Shown here piece by piece: positions 23,805-35,500 of a stretch of 64,000 nucleotides of DNA. Position 1 is the stretch's first letter. The number at the start of each line of letters is the position of its first letter. Made by a program: the position numbers and the translations under genes. This DNA comes from Tribonema minus. Lineage: Eukaryota > Sar > Xanthophyceae > Tribonematales > Tribonemataceae. Where the stretch lies: NCBI GenBank assembly GCA_017506865.1, contig JAFCMP010000401.1:806001-870000 (forward strand). Reading direction: 5' to 3'. The notes under the pieces were generated by a model, which was not told where the DNA came from, did not search any database, and saw only the letters and a program-made list of their open reading frames with translations.

Positions 23805-26800
23805 GTGGGCAGCGCGCGACTTTGCGTTGCCTCGCGTTCTGCCGCTGCAGTAGTGTGTTGTGCAAGGGGCGCCCGTTCAAACGATGCCCTGATGCTGTGT
23901 GCGTAGAATAGCGGTCATCTTGAGACCATGCCTGCGGAGGGCGTTGCGGCGGGATGGTGCATGTGTGCATGTGTCCGCGCTCGCTTCTCTGAGGGAGCGT
24001 CAACATCAACTTGACATTTCTGGCGACGAGGCCTCGCAACAGCAGAAAGACTGCTGTGGCAGGTGCTGACACCGCCGTGTCTTCGATCATAGTACTCCTG
24101 ACCTCACCTGCCGCTGACCCGCAGCTGCTGCGGCTGCGCGCTTCCCAATGACCTGCCGCGAAGTAGAAGGATGGATTTGCCAGGGTTCGTCAGTGGTGCA
24201 GTTTCCGGCCGCGCCGCCTCAGCCCTCTGTGGCCGGGGAAGCCCCCGTGCGTGCCTGCCTTGTGCGGCTGACATCCACAGAACTCGCGTGGTAAAGTATT
24301 TTTTCGTACGCGTACGCACGCGCAGCTGAGCAAGAGTACTCATGTCACGCGAACAGGCAGCTGCACCCATCAGAGCATCACTGTCAGCACGAACCTTCCG
24401 TCAGTTGAGGGGGGGTGCACAGCAGGTCAACAAGTAAGTAAGCACGCAAGTGAGTCAACGGCAGCGCTCCGTCCGCCTGTCGCGCAGGTGGTCACGGCAC
24501 AGGCGACGCTGCCGGTGTGGTCGGGCAGCAGCGGCGCCGCCGCCATGTACCCCGCCGGCGAGGCGCTCGTCCCCATCGAGCTGGAGCTGCGGCTGGGGGC
24601 AGTGCTCTACAGGGACAAGTTTGAGTGGGTAAGTAGTTTGAAGTATGATCGCTCGTCATGATGAGATTCACGCCACCATTGGGGTCTTTGGTTGTAGCGT
24701 GCTTTCCGTTAACTTGGGGTGGGTGTGTGAATTGCTCGTGGAGACTCTTGGGCGGAGTCAGCACCACCTTTACTAGGGGCTTTAGCAGTAGCCCCACGCG
24801 TTGCGTCAAACGTGGAGCAACCTCAACAATTGGGTGCAGGTGAGGGACCACCCTGATGCTGTTGCATGCACACGCTGACTAGCGGCCGACTCCGCCACAT
24901 GGCGCATGCATACACGACGCCAAAGCGAGCTGCGCTGCAGCGCTCAGGCGTCTGCGATGCCAGCTGTCGCTCTGCGCGGAGCATCACTTCAATGCTCTTC
25001 TACCGGCTGCTGAAGCTCAATGAGGCTTGAACGCACCCGCGCGGAGATGGCGTGCACCGCCCCCGCAGCCGCGCGAGTCACGCACAGCAGCAGCAGTGCT
25101 CAGCAACCCCCGCAGCGTTGGCGGCGTGGCGCGCGCGCAGCAGCCGATTTTTGTGCGCGAGTATGACTTGTCGCAACGGCGCTCCGCATCGCTCAACCGT
25201 GCGCCGCTGCGTGCCTTGTGTTTTTCATTCCGTGTGCGCGCGCGCGCCCACGCGCAGGACATGAACGAGCCGCTCAACAGCCCCGAGGCGTTCGCGGCGC
25301 GCACCGTCGCGGACCTCGCGCTGCCGCAGCCCATGGAGCCCGCCATCGCGCTGGCGCTGCGCGAGCAGCTCGCCAACTACCGCCAGCTCACGAGGAGCGC
25401 GCGCGCGGTGCGCCTCGTCGACGAGGCCATCGTCGCGCCGGCGGCGGTGGCGGCGGCGGCAGCGGCGGCGGACGCTGTGAAGGCGGAGGTGAGCGCTTAC
25501 GTGCAGGCACATATTTGGCTTCTATGATCGGTTTCGTGTGCAAGCAGCGCGCGCGCCGTGCACCTCGTCGACGAGGCCATCGTCACGCCTCTGGCGGCGG
25601 CGGCGGCGGCAGCAGCGGCGGCGGCGGACGCCGCGAAGGCGGAGGTGAGCGCTTACGTGCAGGCACACGCTTGGCTTCTATTATGGAGGTGGTGGGTGAG
25701 CAGGGGCGCAGAGGAGGGCGCATCAGCGCTCAGCATGTGCAGCGCGGCACAGGCATCAGAGTTCAATGAGATTGTGAGGCTCGTGAGCGCTGTGGAAGAG
25801 TCTGCTGCAAGTTTGCCAGGGGGGCGTGACGCCAGCGCGCGTCCAGCGGATGACTGTGCACAGCAAAGTCGAAGTTGCGCAATGGTGACGTGCCTTCATG
25901 GCACAGTGCACAATAAGTGTCACGGTGTACTTTTTTTGTAGTCTTGCTTGCAAAACAGCCCAGATGGCGCATGTACTCTTTGTGGCGCCGAGCTTGCGGT
26001 GCCCCCCTGGTGCTTACCAGCAGCGACACGTGCAACCACGCTCGATCTAGTGAGCTTCTCGCTGCTGCAGCACTTGCAGAAGAGCTCATTTTTTCCAAAA
26101 GAAGTGGCTGATCCCCCCCCCTTTTCCCCCCCCCACCGTCTTCCGGCACGCCACGGCGCCCGCAGCAGCGACCTCCCGGCAGCCCCCCCGCGAAGCGCCT
26201 GCGCACGCTGCCGCCGTTATCACCCGGCCACCGCATCCGCAGCGCCGCGGACGGCGACAGCGGCGCGCGCATCAGTCTGCTCACGCCGCGCGACCAGATG
26301 GAGCTGCGCAGCGGCGCGTGGCGCGCGCTGCGGCCCAGCGGCGGCGGCAGCGGCGGCGGCGGCGGCGCGCCGCACCCGCTGCTGCCGCAGCGCACGGCGC
26401 CGTACCACCTGGGCCTGCGCCCTCAGTTCACGGCGCCCTCAGGTACTGTACGATGCGTGGGAGCATGGCTGCTGTGTGCTGGTAGGGCTCTGTTGCTGGC
26501 GCGTTTCCATGTGTGTCCCATGTTGCTGTATGTCTGTGACAGCTGGAGGAACTTGATGGTTGCAGCGTGCCGGCTAGCATTAAGCGCAGTTGCTACTGGG
26601 GGTCTCTGCCCACGAGCGGCGCGCGCTGAGCACTGGCTGACAATCATTGCAGCACGCGTCGCAACAGCAGCAGCGGTGCAACTGTGCAAGCGTCGCGCCT
26701 GAGAAGTCTGCAGCGCCCTAACATCCCTACTGATTGTGTCGACAGCAGTTACGGTGATTAGGGCATGGCACACCATCAGCAGAGCATTAAGTGGTACCTG

Positions 26801-28786
26801 TGTGCTCAAGCTCACCTCGTTGTAGGCCCGAATGCAGTGCACAGGTTGCATCGCGTGACCTCGCATCCGTTGCAACATTTACAGCATAGGTGTGGCGCAG
26901 GCGCTGCATCTCAAGGAGTTTGTCAATGTACCATACACTTCTCCAGCTGCTCGGCATCATGTCACGGTACAGCTTATGACTGCGCCCTCCTGTGAGGAGT
27001 TCCGCGTGCTGTCGCTGCCACAGGCTGCAAAGCCCTTATCGTCGCTGCGCTGCCGCACGCGCATTGTGCACGCCGCAGCAGCACCAGTAGAACGGTGCAC
27101 CACCGGTGGCGGTACCGCGTCGCAGAGCTGCCCATCGTACGGTGATCATCCTACCTCAACACCAACACCCTCCTGCACTGCAGTCAGGATCAGGGAAAGG
27201 CTCAGCAAAGCAGCCCTGCGCAGCGCCTCAGTTATTCCCGCTGCTCGCGGCCTTCCTCCCTGCGGCAGGCGGCGCGGTCGCGGCGCGCGCCGCCGCCACA
27301 GCGGCATCCGCCAAGGCCGCCGCCGCAGCAGCGGCAGCGGCGACCGTCCTCGACATCGGCATCGGCAAGGCGACCGACATGGCGGAGGCAGAGGGCGGGG
27401 GGGGGCTGCCCTTTGGCACGAACCCCCACGGCGCCGACCTCGCGGGGGTCTCGCTGGCCCCCCGTCCCCCCCCCGACGTGTCGCACCTGCGCGGGCTGCC
27501 GCTGCAGCAGCAGCTGGCGGCGCTGGCGCACCTCATGGTGCTGCCGCTGCAGCGCGTGATACCGGGCGCCGGCGGCGCGCCGCCGATGCTCGTGCTGGAG
27601 AAGGACGAGCCCGCGCGGCGGCGCGGCAGGCGCAGGTGCGCGCGCGCGTGCGTGTCTGAGCGATGCTGATGGTGTGATTGCGCGTGTTGCGTGTGTGGGG
27701 GGGGGGCACATTGGCGTCACACCGTTGCCACGAGGTCTGTTCAAACAACCCCCCCCTCTGCAGCTCTAGCTCGAGAAGGACGAAGGCCCGGCAGGCGCAG
27801 GTGCGCGTGTGTCTGAGGCGGCGCTGTTGGTTTTCTTATTGCACCGTGGCGAGAAAGCAGCTACCCCGAACCCAGGCCCAACAGGCCAGAGCATCCACTA
27901 CCCTGAGCGTGCATGGCGCTGGGCGTTTCAGAAGGCGCGCGCAGATCAGTCGATGCCTGGGGAGGCGAGGCAGTCGCAGGTTCGCGCGCGCGCGCGCCTG
28001 AGCGATGCTGATGGTGTGTTTGCGCGTATTGCGTGTGGGGGGGGGGCACCTTGGCTGCACGCCCTTGTCACGAGATCTGTTCAAACAGTGCGCCCCCCCT
28101 TCGCTGTTGCAGGTGCGCCATTGCAGCTACGCGCGTTATTTTTCAATGCCGATGCGACTTGCTACTCAGAAGCTTGTGTACTCAGTCACTCAACGGACAA
28201 CAGACACGTCATGTGCTGACCAAAATTAGTGAGAGAGAGAGAGAGCGGAGAGAGGGACAGGGCTCATGCGCGGGCATGCGGTTAGGGTCGAGGGTACAGG
28301 GCTAGGCGTGCATTCATCCCCAACCATCGTTGCCACGCCAATTTACAGAAGCAATAAAGTGTGCTGACTGACCCCCGAACGCCCTTGTGTTGCTGCGCGC
28401 CGCGCTGCGGCCGCCGGTGCGCAATCACGCTGACGTGGCGCGCAAGCAGAAGGAGTGCGTGCGCATACACTAGATGAGGCGCAGGGTCAGCATTCAGGGC
28501 TGGCCGGTCGTTCGTCCGCAATCGCTCTAGCGCCAGCACCCAAGGCAATAACATTGCAAACGCAGAGAAGCCACTGAAACGTGTTTGTGCTTCCCCGCGC
28601 ATTGTGCGTCTGTACTGACCCGCACGCTCCCCCGCTCGTGCCTGCGCCTCCCCCTGCCTCCGCTGCTGCAGCCACGCCGACATGGTGCGCAAGCAGGAGG
28701 AGGACGACCAGCAGGCCGCGCTGCAGTCGCTGGGCTACGCAGTGCAGCTAGTGCCCAAGGCCGCGCCGCCGGCAGGGCCGAGATGA
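21681..28786 (+). CDS. SNF5: SNF5/SMARCB1-type SWI/SNF chromatin-remodelling subunit
   Basis: Exons: 21681-23804, 24488-24628, 25258-25488, 26166-26442, 26890 to about 27000, about 27184-27635, and 28672-28786 (stop TGA). The protein has two SNF5 repeats, each starting with a P-(V/I)-(R/E)-(L/I)-(D/E)-L strand and ending in a helix with A-(I/L)-R-x-Q: LLPVRIDLRSEGG ... LARAIRAQ (residues about 650-708) and LVPIELELRLGAV ... LALREQLANYRQL (about 735-799). SPEAFAA appears in both, as SPE-(M/K)-F does in the family. SNF5 is a core subunit of nuclear SWI/SNF and RSC remodellers, and the repeats mediate protein contacts. Unusual here is the roughly 640-residue Ala/Gln/Ser/Pro-rich N-terminus. The end of exon 5 and the start of exon 6 are not fixed; the other junctions agree in phase. 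Confidence 0.85.
24488..25488 (+). CDS. SNF5: SNF5-type gene exons 2 and 3: SNF5 repeat 2
   Basis: Exon 24488-24628 (VVTAQATLPVW ... YRDKFEW) joins in phase 0 to 25258-25488 (DMNEPLNSPEAFAARTVADL ...). The junction FEW/DMNE recreates the conserved F-E-W-D-M of the second SNF5 repeat, which is strong support for both splice sites. A helical Ala-rich tail (DEAIVAPAAVAAAA) follows. Confidence 0.85.
25395..25690 (+). repeat. Two tandem copies of an exon 3' edge (SNF5 exon 3)
   Basis: The last 95 bases of exon 25258-25488 plus donor and intron (GAGGTGAGCGCTTACGTGCA ... TTGGCTTCTAT) recur about 150 bp downstream. The copy encodes VHLVDEAIVTPLAAAA and keeps the donor, so it could serve as an alternative exon. 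Confidence 0.8.
26166..26442 (+). CDS. SNF5: SNF5-type gene exon 4
   Basis: Acceptor CCCGCAG gives QRPPGSPPAKRLRTLPPLSP in phase with exon 3. PAKRLRT is a plausible basic nuclear-localisation patch. Further on are LLTPRDQMELRSGAWRALR, a Gly run and APYHLGLRPQF. It ends in phase 1 at a GTACTG donor. I recognise no domain here. Confidence 0.65.
26890..27635 (+). CDS. SNF5: SNF5-type gene exons 5 and 6 (inner boundary uncertain)
   Basis: From 26890 the phase-matched frame reads GVAQALHLKEFVNVPYTSP and MTAPSCEEFR, with a possible donor near 27000. The second exon, probably from 27184 after CACTGCAG, contains LFPLLAAFLPAAGGA, a poly-Ala helix, then LPLQQQLAALAHLMVLPLQR and MLVLEKDEPARRRGRR, ending in phase 2 at 27635. 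No named domain. An acceptor near 27230 is an alternative in the same phase. Confidence 0.5.
27600..28110 (+). repeat. Copies of an exon 3' edge and intron (SNF5 exon 6)
   Basis: GCAGGCGCAGGTGCGCG ... TGAGCGATGCTGATGGTGTG ... GTTCAAACA recurs at about 27955-28110, with a shorter middle copy near 27770-27820. Each carries a donor-like GTGCG or GTTCG. Confidence 0.75.
28385..28710 (+). repeat. Two copies of an exon 5' edge (SNF5 last exon)
   Basis: CACGCTGACGTGGCGCGCAAGCAG near 28423 is a diverged copy of CACGCCGACATGGTGCGCAAGCAG at the true acceptor (28673). Confidence 0.6.
28672..28786 (+). CDS. SNF5: SNF5-type gene last exon
   Basis: After CTGCTGCAG the phase-matched frame is HADMVRKQEEDDQQAALQSL and ends PAGPR-stop (TGA at 28784-28786). 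A diverged copy of its 5' edge, HADVARKQKE, lies upstream at about 28420-28450. Confidence 0.7.
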
Positions 28787-29490
28787 TGGTGTCTCCTTCT
28801 GAGCGCTGCTGCACAATAGTTCAGAGGCTGAATTGGAATATGGACGTGAACTTCTTATGTGACTTGCCGCTGCTTGCTGTGTGCGTAGCTTGCACGAGCT
28901 GCATGCGGACTGAAGAGACATGCAAGTATGCAACCTTGGTTGCGTCGGCAAAGTGAGAACGTGCCGGTCGGGCCACCAGTGTTTTGACGTGCACTTGAGG
29001 GCAGACCCGCAGACGTCCGCTGTGCGTAGCACCTTCTATGCCAGCAGTTCCACTCAAGTCTGATGGATAGAGCGACATTCAGCGTATCTGACATTGCTGA
29101 CTCACGGAGTTAAAGTGGCAAGTCGTTTCTACAATTAGGGTTACGGCGCACGTTCAATACCTGCATCGGGCTTGCACATGCAGATTAGGGGGGACGCAAA
29201 CGCCCGCATGAGCATCATCACTTCGGGGTCGGCGGACAAGGTTTTCCGCGATATTTCGGTTTATGTAACTGTTCAAACGATTTATTTTTTGAAAAGTGAA
29301 AGGAGCCACCAGAATCTGGCGGCCTGCTTGACGAGACACTGTCAGCTGCAGCACGGCTACTGCATCACGCATAGCCAGAGCCTCCAATAGCAATACCAAC
29401 GGCGCAGCGCTGCAGACGTCGTCAGGAGGACCCCGCGAGCGTGTGCACGGAGAGGACTGAGGCTGGCCGCACCAGCAGTGAGCTGCTACC
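28787..29490. other. Intergenic region between SNF5-type gene and C2/PH/Sec6-like gene
   Basis: No supported exon in these 704 bp. The two genes run in the same direction, so the stretch should hold the SNF5 3' UTR and the downstream promoter. A single ATTAGGGTTACGG telomere-like motif is near 29136. I see no clear AATAAA signal. Confidence 0.4.
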
Positions 29491-32400
29491 ATGGCGAAGA
29501 TGCTTGACAATGAGTTTGGCTCGGCGCTGGCGGGCGCAGGCTCTCGGCCCCAATTTGCCAATCTCGTCAAGTATAAGCAAAAAGAAGAGGTGGTGCAGAA
29601 GGAGTTTCCTGCAACTATCACCCTCACGTGAGTGTTCCGCCATCGCTGCACACACGGCGTTCGCTGGCTGCCTGCTGCAGCAGTGGCTAATATAGTGGCA
29701 CATTCGGCTCGCAGAGACTATTGTGTTGGTGGCATGGGCACCTTTTTTGCATATGGCGCGAGCGGAAGCCTGAGGTGCCGAGTATTGAGTTCTGACATGT
29801 TGAGCAATTCAGGACACCACCAAACACACCGGTTTAGCAGACGCATTTCACATTATGGTATTCTGAAGGTGGTCCGTTCATGCTTTGTTCTGCTACAGAA
29901 ATGTACGAGTGCAGGTGGGAGCAAACCCTCAGGATCTGGACCCCACTGTGCGGAGTGGCATTGAAGCACATGGCGTGGCGTGCTCGTTCAGGATTGCCAA
30001 TGAGACCTACAAGTGCTCTGCTTTCAGGTACGTGTTAAACTGTTGTGTGCAGGCTGATAAGTTGAGAACAGGGCGAGTTTCCTGATGGTATCAACATACG
30101 TGGGTGTCGCAAGCACAGAGTGTCAAGCGTTGATCACAATTAAGATATAGAGGGCGTGCTTACCCCAACGCACCTGGCACTGCAACATGCAAGGACGTAA
30201 TGTAGGCCCATCCAGTAGTTGTGACAGCGCGTACTTGTGCAATATGTCTGGACACATTGAGCGCAACTGAGACGTTGCATACAAGGCGCAGCGGCAGATG
30301 AGTTGTCGAAGCGTGGGTGACATGAGGCGGAAAGGCGAGGTCACAAACGACGGCCTTCAGGGGGGGCGCCAAACACCAGCAGACAGTTGCTAATGAACCA
30401 AAGCAATGTAATGTCTAGGCATCGTGCTTCGGTGATACCGCCAAAAATGCGCAAGGCAGGCGCGTAGCTGCGAGCATGGTAGTGCATGGGCCAGACCGTG
30501 GGAGCCAGATCATTTGCACGCAGCCACAAATACCTAAGGGTTAGGGGGGTTAGGGTTGGGCGCGGGACGCAAGTGTACACCGCCCTCTGGATGCTTGACA
30601 ACACGCAATGAGCCGTTGGCGTCACGGCATGGCTGCTCACGATTGGCGCCACATCCTGAGCCGCATCATGCGATGATCGTGTGGCGCGTCAGCGCGCAGT
30701 CGCGAGCGTGTGTGGTAATGCTCAGTACATCCTAGAGGCTGCGCTGTAAGGATGGTGTGGATCAGGCCTGATGGCAGTTGTGGCCATTGACAAAGGCGAG
30801 CAGGCATGTTCTGAATGTAGCAGATGTGCACGCAGTCGATGCGCATCAGACATGTCAGCGCGCCCCCTCTGCAACTGGTGGCTGTATCAGCAGTGGTCTA
30901 GTGGAAGAGGCAGCAGCGCGCAGCAACAGTGCACAGAGCGCATTGGTGCCAGCAGCAGCAAAACTCTACTCACGGTGTCCGCCCTGTACTGCCAACCCAT
31001 GGAAAAAGTAGCCTAAATGTCACAGTGCTCAGCTCCGGTGGTCGCGTGAGGTTATGCTGGCTATTGACATAGACTTTCTCATACTGAGTCGGAAGTGTAC
31101 TCATGTTCCGACCAAAGTTCTCGGCTCACGTACTTGACACCACTTCCTGATGGGGACCATGGAAGGTCACAACTTCAAGTGCTGGCAGCAGCCTGGTAAC
31201 CTCAACCTTGACCCTCACCCTGAACCTTGTCGCTGAGATGCGGCAAGAGGGGGTATGTTACTTGCTCGCGAGAGGCATACCTACTCAATGCTACAATTGC
31301 AGTTGGAAGGTGCCAGGCGGGTCCAGCCAATTTGCGCGTCTGTTTATCTACAGGACTAGGTCTGGAATAAATATACTGCATGCAAATGCATGGCCGAATT
31401 GCCTTTGACGGTGCCGGCACGGGCAGTCGGACGGGGCAAGGGCGGAACAGCACAGGCGTCTGGTCTTAAGCATTTGCAACGAGTACTCCAAAAACAAACA
31501 GTTGTTTTGTCACATTGTGCATATTACCGTCTTGGAAGTTGTGGTCATTACGTTGTAGAAGTATATACATATATTGGAACAGGGATGAAGTACACGCAGG
31601 GAATCCCTGCCGGGGGTAACACCTGAGTCAGGATTAGGGTTGTCGACACAGCGGATTGCGCGTGTGGCCACGCTGCATCAGGTGCATGGGCAACAGAAAA
31701 CAGCGCCGCATCATGCGTTAGAGCAAGCGGGTTCGCTTCGTTGGGGCGCGAACGGTGTCCGCGCCGTCACTGCTTCGCGCACGTCACTGCAGCGTGCCTG
31801 CATTTAGCTGTCAGTGGTACCTTTTGCATTCATACCTCAATTGTACTTCAATTGAAGTATACGTGAGACCCTCGTTTTGACCCTCATCCCCACTTGCACA
31901 AATGTGTATGTACTCTAAATGTGTGTCTGTGCATAGGTATGTACATGTGGTATACATGTGACCTCAGCGCGTTTGACACGATGCGAGCGGGCGCGGCAAC
32001 GACCGCGTGAGCACGCGGACATGGAGTGCACCTCATGTTAAACCCCCCAACTCCAGTGTACCTTACCGTGTTGTAGTACTCCAGGGTATACACGGGGGTA
32101 CGCGAGTCCATGATGCGCGCTCCAACTCACGCCTGCTAAGCCGCTGCGCGAACAGGCCCGGCGATGCTGATGGGACAGGCCACCGCACGGTTCGCTTCCA
32201 CCCGGTAGTATGCTTTGAAAAAGTACTTGTTTTTGCAAGCGTTTGAAAAACTTCAATCCTAAACTATCTCATAGGATAGGCATGTGCATACCCATGTAAC
32301 CTCCGCATCCCTGCCACGTCACCGCCAGGCCCGGCGATGACGAGTGGACGGGCCAGGGCGAGGTCCACTTCATGCTGTCGAGCAACTGCATCCTCTTCAT

Positions 32401-32599
32401 CAAGGTGCTCGTGGCGGGCGAGCCGGAGACCGTCTTCGGCTACGCACGCCTCTCGCTCAACGGCCTCAACGAGGGCGAGACCTTCGAGCGCACCGCGGAG
32501 GTCAAGGAGTCGGAGTACGTCACGCCGCAGGACGAGCTGCTGGGCTACGTCACGGTGACGTTTCGCGTCAACCTCAACTTCGACCTGGCGCTCCGCAAG
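29491..32599 (+). CDS. SEC6: Exons 1-3: N-terminus and first C2 domain
   Basis: The ATG at 29491 (context TACCATGG) opens MAKMLDNEFGSALAGAG. Across the junctions the frame continues TITLTNVRVQVGANPQDL, ACSFRIANETYKCSAFRPGD, EVHFMLSSNCILFIKVLV, VFGYARLSLNGL and ELLGYVTVTFRVN. This is a series of beta strands spaced as in a C2 membrane-binding domain. The usual calcium-binding aspartate set is not evident, so lipid or protein binding without calcium is possible. Intron 2 is 2.3 kb. Confidence 0.65.
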
Positions 32600-35500
32600 G
32601 TGCGTGCGTGCTGCGCGCGTGGGGCTGGGGGGGCGCCGTAGGAGGGCGCTTTTGGTGCATAGCCCGAACTCGCGGGCCGGTGCCGCAGCGGGCAAGCGCT
32701 TTTGCCATCTGTGGATCATGCGCACGTGCTTGCGCGTCGGTGCCGCGGCGGCGAAGCATTTTGTCGCTACGTGACGGTGACGTTCCACGTCAACTTCAAC
32801 TTCGACCTCGCGCTTCGCAAGGTGCGTGCTACGTGACGGCAACGTTCCGCGTCAACCTCAACTTCGACCTGGCCCTCCGCAAGGTGCGTGGCTGCGCGCG
32901 TGGAGAAGGAGCTGCCGTGAGAGAGCGCGTTGATAGAAGTATAAGATAGCCCGCACTCGCAGGGCGGTGCCGCAGCGGGCGAGCCATTCTGCCATTGCGA
33001 GCCGCCGCAGGAGAGCGCTGAGCACTGTGGATCAAGCGTGTGCGCTTGAGGGCCGGTGCCGTGGCGGGTGAGGCATTTCGCCGTTGTCGAAGGCGACAAA
33101 GGCGGTGCGCTCAGGCGGTGACGGAAGGTGTTTTGTTGTTGTCAAAGGTGGCGAAAGCGTCGCGCCCAGGCGGTGGCGCAAGGTGTGTTGCCGGCAGCAG
33201 CGCTCCGCTTTCTGGTCGACGTCAGCTCGGCGCGCTCGGAAGGCGCGCCGCGCGGCGCTTCGTGTGCTGAGTGCAGCAGTGCATTGTGCACCAGTAGGGT
33301 TAGGGTCCGGGTGCCACGTACAGTGCTCCCACGTCAGGAATGAATGCGGTGCATGTGGGTGTGATGACTGTATTGCAGCAACGCTTTGCATGTAGCTTGC
33401 CATCTGTCTAACGCTCTGGCAGTGAGCGACACTGGTGGTGCTGCTGCACCGCGCGTCTGCTCTGCAAAGATACTGGACCTAACCCTGATCGTAAGGCATG
33501 TAGGTGTACCGCGTGCATGAGCATGTGGTGGCAGTGCTCCGCTCCCCGCGCCCCCTGGCGCTCAGAAGGCGCATATACTGCCTCATGGTGAGTGCTCCAA
33601 ACCAGGCCCTGGATTGTGCCATCGGGGAGAAGCGTGACACGGCACACATCACTGGTGAGATTCAGAATAAGCCTAACCTTAATCCTGACCCTAAGGCATG
33701 GCCTAGCTCCTCCACAGTCAGTCAAATGTTTCCTACCCCTCAGTACATTTACGCAGCATCGTGCCTCTTACTTAGAGCACCAACACGACATCTGACGACC
33801 CCCTCTGCTGCCGCCGCTGCGCGCAGCTGGAGAACCAGTACGACACCAAGAACCTGCCCGCGCTCATGAGCGTCGTCAGCGCGGACAGCAAGACGCTGGG
33901 CCACCGCGTGGGCGCGTTCCAGACGGCGCTGCAGATACTGCAGAGCGTCGTGGCGGAGCTGCAGCGCGTCAGCGCCCTGGGCTCGGTCTCTGCAAAGCAG
34001 CTCAGCGTCATCCTCAACCAGGTATGAATCGTCGCGTATGGATCCAGGTACAGTCAGTGTGAGCGCGCATCTGTGCTCCTTTCCGTGGAGCGTCGTGGCG
34101 GAGCTGCAGCGCGTCAGCGCGTCGGGCTCGGTTTCCGCCAAGCAGCTCAGCGTCATTCTAAACCAGGTGTGAATCGTCACGTACAGAAGTTAACTCTTAC
34201 AGTTGCAGTTCTGGAGCCAGGTACCGCTGAGAGCTAGTGTTGAATCGTAATCGTGTTAGCTTCTGCAGAGCGTCGTGGCGGAGCTGCAGCGCATCAGTGC
34301 CCTGGGCTCGGTTTTTCCGCCAAGCAGCTCAGCGTCATCGTCAATCAGGTGTGAATCGTCATACATCTGCAGTTGAAGTTCTGGATTCAGGTATCACTGA
34401 GCTTTTTTGTAAATGATTTGCCGCTTTCTGTGGAGCGTGGCGATGCTTTGAGCGCGTCAGTGCTCTGCACTTTTGTTTGTGCCCCGACTCTCAGTCTCAT
34501 GCTGAGAGCATGCACTGGTAATTTGGTAACGGCTGCAGGTCTAAACGCGACTTGCAATATATATTTCCTCGTACGTGATGATGCCGCCATGCTCCTCATT
34601 ACATGACGACATGGCCAAAGACTGTGGTCAGACATCCAGCTCAACGGTCATTGTGAGCGTGTGCAAAGCAGCGGTGTACGTGGGCAGCGTGGCTGGTGCG
34701 CAGCACTGTGGCGGGACTGCAGAGGGTCAGCGCTCACGGTGTTGTGGAGCGTCGTCCTGAAGTACGACTTCAGTACCCGTGCAGAAGCGCTGGAGCTGTG
34801 CGGTCTGATAGGGTACATTAACACAAGGTGCCAGTGCGCACAAAAATAAAATGCAGATGTGCTTCGCTTCACAATCAGTGCATCACTTCACTTCACAATC
34901 ATTGATTGGTCTACGCCTCGGTGGCGGAGCTTTGCGAACCAGCTGCAATGTAGTTAGGGTGAGACTAGGGTTTGTGGTAGAGTTAGGGTAAGGGCTGGAG
35001 TGCCCTCCACTCGCCACTCAGCATCACATCGCGAAACAAACTCGACAACTGCAGGTGTACCTGGCCACTGAGGCCTGTGTTCCTCAACCTCCCCCCCCCC
35101 CCCGCCCCCCCCCTTCGCACACGCCCTACAGGCCAGCAGCGCGCAGGGCGTGGAGCTCTTCGAGGACCTCCTCTGGGACATGGCCAAGCTGTCCTTCGCG
35201 GAGCACATCTTCGAGCCGAGCCTCACCTACTTCCCGCCAAAGCCCGACGCCGAGGGCGTCGCCGAGTCGCGCAGCGTCACAGGCGACATGTTCGACGCGA
35301 GCCTCGCGGCGTACTCGTTCGCGCTGCACCTCGACCTCCAGGACCCCATCGTGCTGGTCGCCGAGAACGAGCAGGACTGGCTGCGCTGGACCGCGGTGCT
35401 CAAGGTCGCGTGCGACGCAAATTCGGAGACGAATCCGGAGAGGCTCGCCAAGGTGGGCGCTTGTTGTGCATTCTCCTGAGAGGGTATGCATTCCTGACAG

